The translations under genes were made by a program, and so were the position numbers. This document shows positions 1-5,843 of a stretch of DNA of 7,553 nt, in pieces (position 1 is the stretch's first letter; each line of letters starts with the position of its first letter). Source of the DNA: an uncultured Bacilli bacterium (lineage in GTDB: Bacteria > Bacillota_I > Bacilli_A > RF39 > UBA660). Under the pieces are notes generated by a model that saw only the letters and a list, made by a program, of their open reading frames with translations, had not been told where the DNA came from and ran no database searches. The stretch is from assembly GCA_910578745.1 (NCBI GenBank), contig CAJTSN010000019.1:19619-27171 (forward strand), in the 5' to 3' direction.

Positions 1-61
1 GTCCTTTTGATTTCAATATTTCAATTTGTTCTTCTAAGCTCCTAAATACTTTTTTTGCCAT
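1..61 (-). CDS. Abi family protein, N-terminus only (runs off window)
   Basis: Only the first 20 codons are present; the gene continues past the left edge. The ATG at 61-59 is preceded by GGGGAGG (68-74) with a 6-base spacer, and an extended -10 promoter lies just upstream, so this is a real gene start. The visible peptide contains SLEEQIEILKSKG, which closely resembles the opening of Abi_2-family (AbiD/AbiF-like) proteins, which usually begin with a 'T/S-x-x-EQI-x-x-L-K-x-RG' segment. Known members are linked to abortive infection, a phage-defence response. That assignment rests on recall of the family's N-terminus and on only 20 residues. The gene follows cwlD but has its own promoter, so it is probably a separately expressed accessory gene. 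Confidence 0.6.
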   Translation of the reverse strand, partial: MAKKVFRSLEEQIEILKSKG

Positions 62-87
62 TTGGTGCCTCCCCTATACTCACGAAT

Positions 88-96
88 ATTATAGCA
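88..96 (-). promoter_or_regulatory. Extended -10 promoter of the Abi-type gene
   Basis: The minus strand reads TGCTATAAT, a perfect TGn plus TATAAT extended -10 box. No good -35 hexamer lies 16-18 bases upstream, which is common for extended -10 promoters. The predicted start is about 20 bases before the ATG at 61, leaving a short 5' leader that contains GGGGAGG. A small inverted repeat, ACTTTT-CTG-AAAAGT (128-142), lies upstream; it could be an operator or a weak end signal for cwlD. Confidence 0.55.
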
Positions 97-153
97 TACT
101 TTATTCTAAAAGGGGTAAGTTTCACCAACTTTTCAGAAAAGTCATAAACAAGA

Positions 154-816
154 TTACGATTTAAAATATTTTAAAACTGCATTTTTTAAAACAAGAGCTA
201 CTTTTTGTTGATAGGTTTCACTTTTTAATAAATAGCGGTCACTCGCATTACTTAAAAAACCAACCTCTACAAGAACACCGGGTCTTTTAATTCTCTTTTG
301 TAAATACAAATCACTTACTTCTTTCATTTCTCGATTTCCTTTTAAGTTCTTATTTAATTCTTTTTGAAATAATTCAGCGATTTTTTTATTGTCCTCACTT
401 GCATCATCATAAAAAATCTGTGGACCTCGCCATTTTCCAGAAGACTCCGCATTCAAATGAATCGATAAAAATAAATCACATAAAGAATTATTAATGATAT
501 TGCTTCTTCTTGATAAATCACTGCGCTTTCGATTAATCGTATTTGGAACAGATAAATCATAATCTCCATCTCTTGTTAAATAAACAATCGCACCTAGTTT
601 CCCAAGTTCTTCTTGTAATTTTAAAGAAATAGAAAGATTAATATTTTTTTCATAAATGTCTTTATACTCTGCACCTGGATCGGTTCCTCCATGGCCGGGA
701 TCCAAATAAATAACTTTCCCCAAAAGAGGAAAGTCCTCTTGTTTTAATGCCCGAATCGAAAAAGCACCAAAAAGAAATAAAGTTATAAAAAAAAGAGCAT
801 AGAGTTTCTTTTTCAC
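154..816 (-). CDS. cwlD: N-acetylmuramoyl-L-alanine amidase CwlD
   Basis: This zinc amidase (Amidase_3 fold) cuts the MurNAc-L-alanine bond of peptidoglycan. In spore formers CwlD acts on the spore cortex, removing side peptides so that muramic-delta-lactam can form. The 220-residue protein is close to the roughly 237 of B. subtilis CwlD. Residues 5-22 form a membrane anchor or signal segment. The zinc ligands are visible as H42 in LDPGHGG, E56 in YEKN and H120 in LSIHLN, and the catalytic glutamate as E184 in VEVGFLSN. A KWRGPQIFY segment (128-136) matches the KWSGAQTFY of B. subtilis CwlD. The start is GTG with AGGTG five bases upstream. The frame stays open further upstream to a TAG but offers no ATG, GTG or TTG, so the GTG is preferred. 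Position after rplM-rpsI is the usual Bacillota location, although here four other genes intervene. No convincing sigma-A promoter is visible; sporulation sigma control is possible but unproven. Confidence 0.87.
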   Translation of the reverse strand: MKKKLYALFFITLFLFGAFSIRALKQEDFPLLGKVIYLDPGHGGTDPGAEYKDIYEKNINLSISLKLQEELGKLGAIVYLTRDGDYDLSVPNTINRKRSDLSRRSNIINNSLCDLFLSIHLNAESSGKWRGPQIFYDDASEDNKKIAELFQKELNKNLKGNREMKEVSDLYLQKRIKRPGVLVEVGFLSNASDRYLLKSETYQQKVALVLKNAVLKYFKS

Positions 817-904
817 AGTATCACCTACTAAACTATATGCTCTTTGTTTCTTTTCTATATCTCTAATATTTTTAAGAAATTCTATTGGTTTTAATAAATC
901 CTCT

Positions 905-931
905 AAAATAGAAAAAGAATTTTTCTATTTT
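905..931. repeat. Perfect 12-bp AT-rich palindrome upstream of cwlD
   Basis: AAAATAGAAAAA (905-916) and TTTTTCTATTTT (920-931) are perfect inverted repeats separated by GAA. The stem has only one G-C pair type at one position per arm and no separate T-run beyond the arm, so it is a poor terminator on its own. It lies between the methyltransferase terminator and cwlD, about 90 bases before the cwlD start. It could be a protein-binding site, an mRNA hairpin or a chance AT-rich palindrome. Confidence 0.5.
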
Positions 932-988
932 CTTATACTTAAAAAAATTGTATTTCTTTTTCTTTCCCACTCATACCAAACACCATGT

Positions 989-1029
989 AAAAAAATGTAA
1001 AGATTTAAATTGGTAACTTTACATTTTTT
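989..1029 (-). terminator. AT-rich intrinsic terminator after the methyltransferase gene
   Basis: On the minus strand AAAAAATGTAAAG (1029-1017) is followed by a 14-base loop and CTTTACATTTTTT (1002-990), a perfect 13-bp stem ending in a seven-T run that extends to 989. It begins about 35 bases after the methyltransferase stop. The stem is poor in G-C pairs, so its efficiency is uncertain. The A-run and T-run symmetry would let it work on either strand, but no gene on the plus strand needs it. Confidence 0.55.
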
Positions 1030-1064
1030 ATAATTCACTGTCGGTAGTTTTATAAATAAACCCT

Positions 1065-1943
1065 TTAATCATTACTTTCCCATCTTCCGTAAATGCCACA
1101 TGGAAGAAGTAAGTTTTCTCTTTTAATCGGAAGTGCGACTTCTCCTGCTTCTATTTTTCCTTTTGGATACTTTTTCAAAACCGTCGTCTTCAAAATATTT
1201 TCAAGTACTAAAGGAGAAATTCCTGTTGTATAAGAGTTAATGGTAAAAAATAACGGATTTTCACTTAATAAACCAAGACATGCATCTATTAATTTATAAA
1301 GAGAATCTTCGAATTTCCAAACTTCTCCATTAGGACCTCTTCCATAGGAAGGTGGATCCATAATAATGGCATCATACTTTCTTCCTCTTCTTTTCTCTCT
1401 TTCAACAAATTTTAAACAGTCATCTTGTATAAAACGTATTTTTCTATCTTCTAAATGAGAAAGGTGCATATTTTCTTTTGCCCATTCAATCATGCCTTTA
1501 GAAGAATCGACATGAACAACCTCAGCTGCACCTGCATAGGAACAGGCAAGTGTAGCCCCTCCTGTATATGCAAATAAATTTAAAACGCAAATTTCTCGAT
1601 TGCAATTTTTAATTTTATCAATCATATAATCCCAGTTTACGGCTTGTTCAGGAAATAATCCTGTATGTTTAAAATTCGTCGGCGAAACCTTAAAAGTAAG
1701 TTGTTTATAACAAATCGTCCAACTTTCTTTTAATTCTGTTTTAAACTCCCAACTCCCACCACCAGAATGACTCCTATGATAATGACCATTTACTTTCTCC
1801 CATAAACTATTTTTTTTGTCGATTTTCCAAATTGCTTGAGGATCTGGTCTTCTTAAAATAATGCCACCCCAAGATTCTAACTTTTCATGATCTCCAGCAT
1901 CAATACAAATATAATCTGTCCACTCATTACTTACCTTTAACAC
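1065..1943 (-). CDS. Class I SAM-dependent methyltransferase (RlmI/RlmK-like, PF10672 type)
   Basis: The 292-residue protein has a Rossmann methyltransferase core. Motif I is NLFAYTGG (122-129), the acidic residue after strand 2 is D146, an acidic pair D174-D175 follows, and motif IV is DPPSYGRG (196-203). The N-terminal part (about 10-95) carries the conserved GGIILRRPDPQAIW and TGLFPEQAVNW stretches of this group. Relatives methylate 23S rRNA cytosine or guanine (RlmI, RlmK), but this protein lacks the N-terminal PUA domain of RlmI, so the substrate is not known. The start is GTG with AAGGA nine bases upstream; the next in-frame options would cut into conserved sequence. It begins 33 bases after the FxLYD gene stop, with no promoter between, so it is the last gene of the NUDIX-FxLYD-methyltransferase unit and is followed by a hairpin terminator at 989-1029. 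Confidence 0.82.
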   Translation of the reverse strand: MLKVSNEWTDYICIDAGDHEKLESWGGIILRRPDPQAIWKIDKKNSLWEKVNGHYHRSHSGGGSWEFKTELKESWTICYKQLTFKVSPTNFKHTGLFPEQAVNWDYMIDKIKNCNREICVLNLFAYTGGATLACSYAGAAEVVHVDSSKGMIEWAKENMHLSHLEDRKIRFIQDDCLKFVEREKRRGRKYDAIIMDPPSYGRGPNGEVWKFEDSLYKLIDACLGLLSENPLFFTINSYTTGISPLVLENILKTTVLKKYPKGKIEAGEVALPIKRENLLLPCGIYGRWESND

Positions 1944-1976
1944 TTCTTCACATCCTTTATTTCTATCATATAAATT

Positions 1977-2408
1977 CTAATCATAGACAATTCCATGAAA
2001 TGAGAAATGATGGACTTCATTTGCATCAATATCACTATATATTACTTTAAATTTCCAAGTATCTCCCTCATCAAGATATTCTAAATAGTTTGAGCCAGCA
2101 TCCCCTAAAATAGTATCTTCCTCATCATAAACTCGATATTCTAATTCAACATTTGTATATTTCTTATCTGTTTCGTTTTTTAAATAACCAATAATATAGT
2201 ATGCCTTATTTTCTTCATCATAGAAGCCTGTCTCATTTTCTACAATCATTTTTCCATTTGAAATTTCAACTACATCTTCTTTTATTTCAAAGTTCTTCTC
2301 CACATCAAAGAAAAAAGAAAAGACAAACATAAAAAGAAAAGGAGCAATATAGATAAAGCTTGCTAAAATGCATAACAATATGATTTTTATATTTGATGTT
2401 TTTTTCAT
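1977..2408 (-). CDS. FxLYD-domain membrane-anchored protein
   Basis: This 143-residue protein has a lysine-containing start followed by a long hydrophobic segment (about 8-34), then a soluble, acidic domain that should face outside the cell. The soluble part (about 68-139) matches the FxLYD pattern: GYLKNETDKKYTNVELEY, then YRVYDEED (91-98) in the place of the F-x-L-Y-D signature, then LDEGDTWKF (112-120), the usual 'L-x-x-G-x-x-W-x-F' of these beta-sandwich domains. The function of FxLYD proteins is not established; they are common, variable surface proteins in Bacillota. The ATG at 2408 overlaps the NUDIX stop as ATGA, which indicates translational coupling. GGGTGA lies a few bases upstream as a modest ribosome binding site. 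Confidence 0.75.
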   Translation of the reverse strand: MKKTSNIKIILLCILASFIYIAPFLFMFVFSFFFDVEKNFEIKEDVVEISNGKMIVENETGFYDEENKAYYIIGYLKNETDKKYTNVELEYRVYDEEDTILGDAGSNYLEYLDEGDTWKFKVIYSDIDANEVHHFSFHGIVYD

Positions 2409-3031
2409 TTTTCACCCAATAATTCTACTATTTTATTTAGAACCTTTCCATATTTTTCTAACAGAGTTTCTCCTTCATTTAACAGAAAATCAGAAACATG
2501 AAACTCTTTTTCCTCTTCTTTATTTCCACTTTTATAAGGAGTAATCAAAGTGCCTTTTATACTTGAAACATTTCCTTTAAAGAGATTCAATATATCAATA
2601 GTAGGCAGTTTTGCAAGACCACTTAACTCTTCTAAATCCAAGGTAAAAGAAGCAATAGAATCATCAAATTCACTAAGATACACATTTGCAAAAGCTCTAT
2701 CTTTGAAGAGAGTGCCATCTTCTTTTAATTTATCCATTTTAAAAGGAACTATATCTACATAAATCGTATCTTTAGGTAATATAGTAATTCCAATCTCCTC
2801 TTTAATTTCTCTTGTAAAAGCCTCCTCTACTGTTTCACCAGCCTGTACATGACCTGAAGCCGTTGTATAGAATGTTCCTCTGTCCTTTCTTACTTGAAAA
2901 TAAACATTTCCATTCTTATCATAAAGCCAACAATGGACCGTTTTATGCCATAAACCTTTTTTATGTACATTTTCTCTAGAATCTTGTCCTATCCAATTTC
3001 CAAGTTCATCATAAATATCTAAATATTCCAT
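2405..3031 (-). CDS. NUDIX hydrolase (IPP-isomerase-like subgroup)
   Basis: A complete Nudix box G-x5-E-x7-RE-x2-EE-x-G-I spans residues 60-82 (GHVQAGE at the front, REIKEEIGI at the end), so the metal-binding glutamates are intact and the enzyme should hydrolyse a nucleoside-diphosphate-linked substrate. The opening MEYLDIYDELG and the GLWHKTVHCWLYD stretch (26-38) are typical of the YfcD/IPP-isomerase-like subgroup, whose true substrates are mostly unknown. I place the start at the ATG at 3031-3029 (208 residues) rather than the ATG at 3037. GGAGG at 3039-3043 is only one base from the upstream ATG but seven from the downstream one, and family members start with MEYLD. The gene has its own extended -10 promoter and overlaps the next gene by four bases. 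Confidence 0.83.
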   Translation of the reverse strand: MEYLDIYDELGNWIGQDSRENVHKKGLWHKTVHCWLYDKNGNVYFQVRKDRGTFYTTASGHVQAGETVEEAFTREIKEEIGITILPKDTIYVDIVPFKMDKLKEDGTLFKDRAFANVYLSEFDDSIASFTLDLEELSGLAKLPTIDILNLFKGNVSSIKGTLITPYKSGNKEEEKEFHVSDFLLNEGETLLEKYGKVLNKIVELLGEK

Positions 3032-3038
3032 AAACATT

Positions 3039-3043
3039 CCTCC
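3039..3043 (-). promoter_or_regulatory. Ribosome binding site that decides the NUDIX start
   Basis: GGAGG on the minus strand is followed by A-ATG-TTT-ATG. The first ATG (3037-3035) is one base away, too close for initiation; the second (3031-3029) is seven bases away, the normal spacing. Confidence 0.7.
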
Positions 3044-3049
3044 AATTCG

Positions 3050-3058
3050 ATTATAACA
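3050..3058 (-). promoter_or_regulatory. Extended -10 promoter of the NUDIX-FxLYD-methyltransferase unit
   Basis: The minus strand reads TGTTATAAT, a perfect extended -10 box. The -35 position falls in a T-run (around 3073-3078) with no good hexamer. Transcription would start only a few bases before GGAGG, giving a very short leader. The box lies directly after the inverted repeat that closes the pilin-like gene. Confidence 0.55.
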
Positions 3059-3061
3059 TAG

Positions 3062-3089
3062 ATGATAAAAACAAAAAAACTTTTATCAT
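3062..3089 (-). terminator. Inverted repeat at the end of the pilin-like gene, possible terminator
   Basis: ATGATAAAA and TTTTATCAT form a perfect 9-bp stem (arms 3081-3089 and 3062-3070) around a T-rich loop. The stop codon TGA of the pilin-like gene lies in the first arm. There is no T-run after the stem; the T-run is in the loop, so this is not a standard intrinsic terminator. It may stabilise the 3' end of the mRNA or bind a protein, since it also covers the -35 region of the NUDIX promoter. Confidence 0.35.
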
Positions 3090-4474
3090 TCACTTCCTAA
3101 ATAAGTTATTTTAGCATACCCATTTCCTTTATTCCCTTCCATTGTACTTAAATGGTCATAGGTAGGCATCGAAGATTTTCCATCTATCATAATTCCATTT
3201 ATAAACTGGTATCCACTATAGTGGATGGAGTTTTCTAAATGTGTAACCGCATCTTCTGTAGAGGAGGCACTTACAGCATAACATCCATCATAACCAGAAA
3301 TATAAGAAGAACCTCCGCCACCTGCTCCTCCCATATGTCCACCATCACCAGTTACACCACCAAAACCTCCACGGCCTCCACCTCCGCCACCATAGTAGCC
3401 TCCGCCGCCACCGCTTCCTACAAAGTTCACTTTATTTATATAGGAACTATTTACTTCGCCCCCTTTGCCACCCAAAGCAAAAATTCCTTTCGTTGCTTCA
3501 GTGCCGCTACTTCCTGTTCCTGCATCTCCACCTTTTAATTGAGATGCTCCTTTACCACCTGTTGATAAATCTCCTTTGGCCCCTTTTATAGAGCAACCAT
3601 CAAATCCAGTTAATGTGCCTCCAGCTCCGCCACTATAACATCCAAAAGAATCATTGCTTCCATAGTTTCGCGACTGTCCACCACCACCTGATGCCACCAT
3701 AATTCTAGAAAGAGCATTTTTATTTAATCTTATATCTGTTGCTCCGCCTCCGCCAAATGATTCCATACTATCTAAATTTACTATTGTTCCACCTGTAGAT
3801 CCACCACCATTATATCCACCTGTTTGTATCTTCCCAGTTCCACCAATTTCAATAAGAAAAGACATATTCTTATTTAAAGCTATATTTCCGCTTGTATAAG
3901 CTCCATTTCCACCATAGTTTCCGCCACCGCTAGCTCCCCATAATTCAATTAAATAGTTTCCACTGCATGGAACTTTAAATTCCTGTGAATTACCTGTATA
4001 AGTATATGTAAAGCTATGTCCTACATCATAATTACATTTCACAACCTCTTCTTTACTCACAATTTCAAAATTACCAGTTTCCTCATTATAGGCACATTTC
4101 CCAACACCACTGATTACTTTGTCATCTTCCTGATTTTTGTAAGCAGAATACCTTCCATCCGAAATACATAATCCTATCTTTCCATCTTCACTTAAAATTA
4201 ATTCTCCATCTTCGATATGTCCCTTATATTCCAACAATTTTCCTACTTGCTTCCCATTTTCAATAACAAATCGAACGGGTTCTATGTCATCCCCTAAATT
4301 ATTTATATAATACAAATTTGCTGCTTCTTCTAATCCATAAGCACTATCTACCAAACTCTCCTGCCTAGATTTTCCAACCAACTTTACTATTATCGGTGTT
4401 GCAATAAATGCTATCACAGCTAATATCACAATCACAGCTAATAATTCAATTAGAGTGAACCCCTTCCTTTGCAT
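3086..4474 (-). CDS. Prepilin-like protein with large glycine-rich (ALK/PF12810-type) domain
   Basis: This 462-residue protein begins with a class III prepilin signal: MQRKG, then FTLIELLAVIVILAVIAF. Prepilin peptidase would cut after G5, leaving F at +1 and E at +5, and the hydrophobic helix (6-30) would pack into a pilus or pseudopilus. Residues 31-150 are a mixed pilin-like region. From about 153 a glycine-rich domain starts with SFTYTYTGNSQEFKVPCSG and YLIELWGASGGG, then carries GGGGATDIRL (241-250), IMVASGGGG (258-266), GGGGGYYGGGGGG (355-367) and GGGGSSYIS (385-393), and ends with GNGYAKITYL (450-459). This is the order seen in PF12810 proteins and the glycine-rich region of ALK/LTK receptors, which forms polyglycine-II helices. 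Seven cysteines (103, 127, 147, 170, 279, 294, 398) could form disulfides outside the cell. AGAGGT lies seven bases before the ATG. No pilus ATPase, platform protein or prepilin peptidase is in the window. It is probably a surface adhesin or a minor pilin; the function is inferred only. Confidence 0.8.
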   Translation of the reverse strand: MQRKGFTLIELLAVIVILAVIAFIATPIIVKLVGKSRQESLVDSAYGLEEAANLYYINNLGDDIEPVRFVIENGKQVGKLLEYKGHIEDGELILSEDGKIGLCISDGRYSAYKNQEDDKVISGVGKCAYNEETGNFEIVSKEEVVKCNYDVGHSFTYTYTGNSQEFKVPCSGNYLIELWGASGGGNYGGNGAYTSGNIALNKNMSFLIEIGGTGKIQTGGYNGGGSTGGTIVNLDSMESFGGGGATDIRLNKNALSRIMVASGGGGQSRNYGSNDSFGCYSGGAGGTLTGFDGCSIKGAKGDLSTGGKGASQLKGGDAGTGSSGTEATKGIFALGGKGGEVNSSYINKVNFVGSGGGGGYYGGGGGGRGGFGGVTGDGGHMGGAGGGGSSYISGYDGCYAVSASSTEDAVTHLENSIHYSGYQFINGIMIDGKSSMPTYDHLSTMEGNKGNGYAKITYLGSE

Positions 4475-4519
4475 TTTCTATACCTCTTTTCTATGATTTT
4501 TTTACTTTATTCTATTAAC

Positions 4520-4548
4520 ATCTTACTACATAAATCATTTCAATACAA
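4520..4548 (-). promoter_or_regulatory. Candidate promoter of the pilin-like gene
   Basis: On the minus strand TTGTAT (4548-4543) and TAAGAT (4525-4520) are separated by 17 bases. Each hexamer matches the sigma-A consensus only partly, but the site lies after the rpsI terminator and about 45 bases before the pilin-like ATG, where a promoter is needed. Confidence 0.35.
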
Positions 4549-4583
4549 GGGACATAACCTCTAAATTAGGGTTTCATTGACAT

Positions 4584-4620
4584 AAAAAAAGACACATAAC
4601 GCTTAATTTACATGTCTTTA
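4584..4620 (-). terminator. Intrinsic terminator of rplM-rpsI
   Basis: Twelve bases after the rpsI stop the minus strand reads AAAGACA-TGTAA, an 8-base loop, and TTATG-TGTCTTT, a 12-bp stem with two G-T wobbles, followed directly by a seven-T run (4590-4584). This is a well-formed rho-independent terminator and separates the ribosomal genes from the pilin-like gene. Confidence 0.85.
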
Positions 4621-4631
4621 AAGTATACATA

Positions 4632-5051
4632 CTATCTCTTAGAGAATTGTGGTGCACGACGTGCAGCTTTAAGTCCCGGTTTCTTACGTTCTTTAATTCT
4701 TGCATCTCTTGTTATAAATCCAGCTCTCTTTAAAATTTTTCTAAAGCTTGTTTCACTATCTGGGTCATTATTTGCATCATATTGTAACAACGCTCTTGTA
4801 ATTCCTAAACGAATTGCTCCAGTTTGTCCTGTAAATCCGCCACCATTTACTTTTACTTCGATGTCAAATGTTTCTACTGTATCTGTAGCAACGAGAGGTT
4901 GTTTTAAATCCATCACATTTGTTTCATATGGAAAAAATTCATGTACATCTCTTCCATTTACAATAATTTTTCCAGATCCTGGAACCATTTTTACTTGTGC
5001 AACAGAAGATTTTCTTCTTCCTGTTCCAATATAAACTTTCTTATCTGCCAT
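4632..5051 (-). CDS. rpsI: 30S ribosomal protein S9
   Basis: S9 (uS9) binds the 3' domain of 16S rRNA in the small-subunit head, and its C-terminal tail reaches the P-site tRNA. The 139-residue protein shows the family opening [14 protein letters not shown] (7-20), the signature [20 protein letters not shown] (70-89) and the basic tail [17 protein letters not shown] (123-139), ending in the conserved lysine-arginine pair. It is slightly longer than the 130 residues of B. subtilis S9, mostly in the middle. AGGAGG at 5060-5065 gives an eight-base spacer to ATG and overlaps the rplM stop, so the two genes are co-transcribed and probably coupled. Confidence 0.97.
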   Translation of the reverse strand: MADKKVYIGTGRRKSSVAQVKMVPGSGKIIVNGRDVHEFFPYETNVMDLKQPLVATDTVETFDIEVKVNGGGFTGQTGAIRLGITRALLQYDANNDPDSETSFRKILKRAGFITRDARIKERKKPGLKAARRAPQFSKR

Positions 5052-5064
5052 TTAAAAAACCTCC

Positions 5065-5499
5065 TTATTTCACTTTCATTACTGTAGGTTGTTGTGCTTG
5101 ATGTGGATGCTCACTACCTGCATATACAAATAACTTTCTGTACATTTGACGACCCAATCTTCCCTTTGGAAGCATTCCCTTAATAGCTCTTTCAATCATT
5201 TCTTCTGGATATTGTTCTTTCATAACTTTTGCAGTTCTTTCTCTTAATCCACCAGTATATCCACTATGATTATAATAAATCTTATCATTTAGTTTATTTC
5301 CTGTTAAATTAATTTTTGATGCATTAATTACAATTACGTAATCTCCACAATCCATATTTGGTGTGTATGTTGCTTTATGTTTTCCTCTTAAAACGTTAGC
5401 GGCTTTGCTAGCTAAACGTCCTAAAGTTTCACCATCAGCATCAATAACATACCAATTGCGTTCGATAGTTGCCTTTGTTGGCATATATGTATTCTTCAT
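5065..5499 (-). CDS. rplM: 50S ribosomal protein L13
   Basis: L13 (uL13) is an early-assembly protein of the large subunit that binds 23S rRNA. The 144-residue protein matches the family length. Visible family features are [17 protein letters not shown] (15-31), GDYVIVINA (52-60), the HSGYTGG turn (78-84) and the signature that begins [17 protein letters not shown] (107-123), followed by EHPHQAQQP (130-138). The ATG at 5499 is preceded by AGAAGGG, nine bases from the last G to the ATG. It is the first gene of a two-gene operon with rpsI, with a strong promoter at 5583-5611 and a structured leader that probably lets L13 control its own translation or transcription. Confidence 0.97.
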   Translation of the reverse strand: MKNTYMPTKATIERNWYVIDADGETLGRLASKAANVLRGKHKATYTPNMDCGDYVIVINASKINLTGNKLNDKIYYNHSGYTGGLRERTAKVMKEQYPEEMIERAIKGMLPKGRLGRQMYRKLFVYAGSEHPHQAQQPTVMKVK

Positions 5500-5527
5500 A
5501 ACTCATTTCCCTTCTAAAATAGATTTT

Positions 5528-5561
5528 GAAATTATTGTTCCCAGCAACAATTTCATATGGG
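5528..5561 (-). promoter_or_regulatory. Putative L13 leader (autoregulatory RNA structure)
   Basis: Between the rplM promoter and its ribosome binding site the transcript can fold a hairpin: GAAATTGTT (5554-5546) with AACAATAATTTC (5539-5528), three bases bulged, around a GCTGGG loop (5545-5540). The loop's TGGG can pair with CCCA just upstream (5561-5558), making a pseudoknot. Rfam describes an L13 leader in front of rplM-rpsI in low-GC Gram-positive bacteria, thought to bind L13 as feedback. Location and fold fit; a covariance-model match was not run. Confidence 0.62.
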
Positions 5562-5582
5562 ATATAAAATGTACCAGTTTAA

Positions 5583-5611
5583 ATTATAGTCAAAAGTAAA
5601 ATGGAAGTCAA
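5583..5611 (-). promoter_or_regulatory. Sigma-A promoter of rplM-rpsI
   Basis: The minus strand carries TTGACT (5611-5606), a 17-base spacer and a perfect TATAAT (5588-5583). A second TTGAC lies five bases further upstream. The sequence before the -35 box (about 5612-5650) is nearly pure A/T with TAA-type triplets, as in UP elements of ribosomal promoters. The predicted start is near 5576, giving a leader of about 75 bases. Confidence 0.85.
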
Positions 5612-5843
5612 GTCAATAATTGTATTATTATTATATTATTGTTATTTTTACAAAATATTTGTTACTATTCACAACTGTTTTTACATTTGCTATTCCTTTT
5701 GTTTTAAAAAATTATGCGAAATATGCTTTGATTATTTTTGTTTAAAATCATGTAAAAAGGGACATTCACAACTTTTTTAAGTAAATGATTTCAGCAAATC
5801 CCTGTAAGTATGCCAAAAGTTAGATATGAATAACAACAAATAT
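5612..5843. other. Intergenic AT-rich stretch with no recognised gene
   Basis: No frame here has a start codon with a ribosome binding site and more than a few tens of codons. The part next to the promoter is an A/T triplet-rich run. ATTCACAACT occurs twice (near 5668-5677 and 5765-5774). A few short open stretches exist in several minus-strand frames and may be more remnant sequence, but nothing can be assigned. Confidence 0.5.

Noticed and set aside
960..986. Short minus-strand frame starting MVFGMSGKEKEIQFF
   Set aside because: It is only 15 codons, has no ribosome binding site, and starts right after the terminator T-run.
2550..2762. Plus-strand open frame of 70 codons
   Set aside because: It is antisense to the intact NUDIX gene, with no ribosome binding site or recognisable product.
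3239..3538. Plus-strand open frame of 99 codons rich in Ser, Thr and Ala
   Set aside because: It is the antisense of the glycine-rich coding region; complemented glycine codons naturally give an open, low-complexity frame.
3296..3990. Tandem DNA repeats or a CRISPR-like array
   Set aside because: The GC-rich, periodic look comes from glycine codons; there are no exact repeat units of constant length with unique spacers.
4612..5034. Plus-strand open frame of 140 codons
   Set aside because: It lies entirely opposite rpsI, whose product is unmistakable, and crosses its terminator; the translation resembles no known family.
4472..5051. Co-transcription of the pilin-like gene with rplM-rpsI
   Set aside because: A strong intrinsic terminator (4584-4620) and a 157-base gap separate them, so the pilin-like gene is treated as its own unit.
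5363..5599. Plus-strand open frame of 78 codons
   Set aside because: It runs antisense through the rplM start, leader and promoter, all of which are well supported.
5612..5843. Small RNA or further gene in the gap
   Set aside because: No promoter-hairpin-terminator set and no start-supported frame could be seen, and short AT-rich open stretches in several frames are expected by chance.
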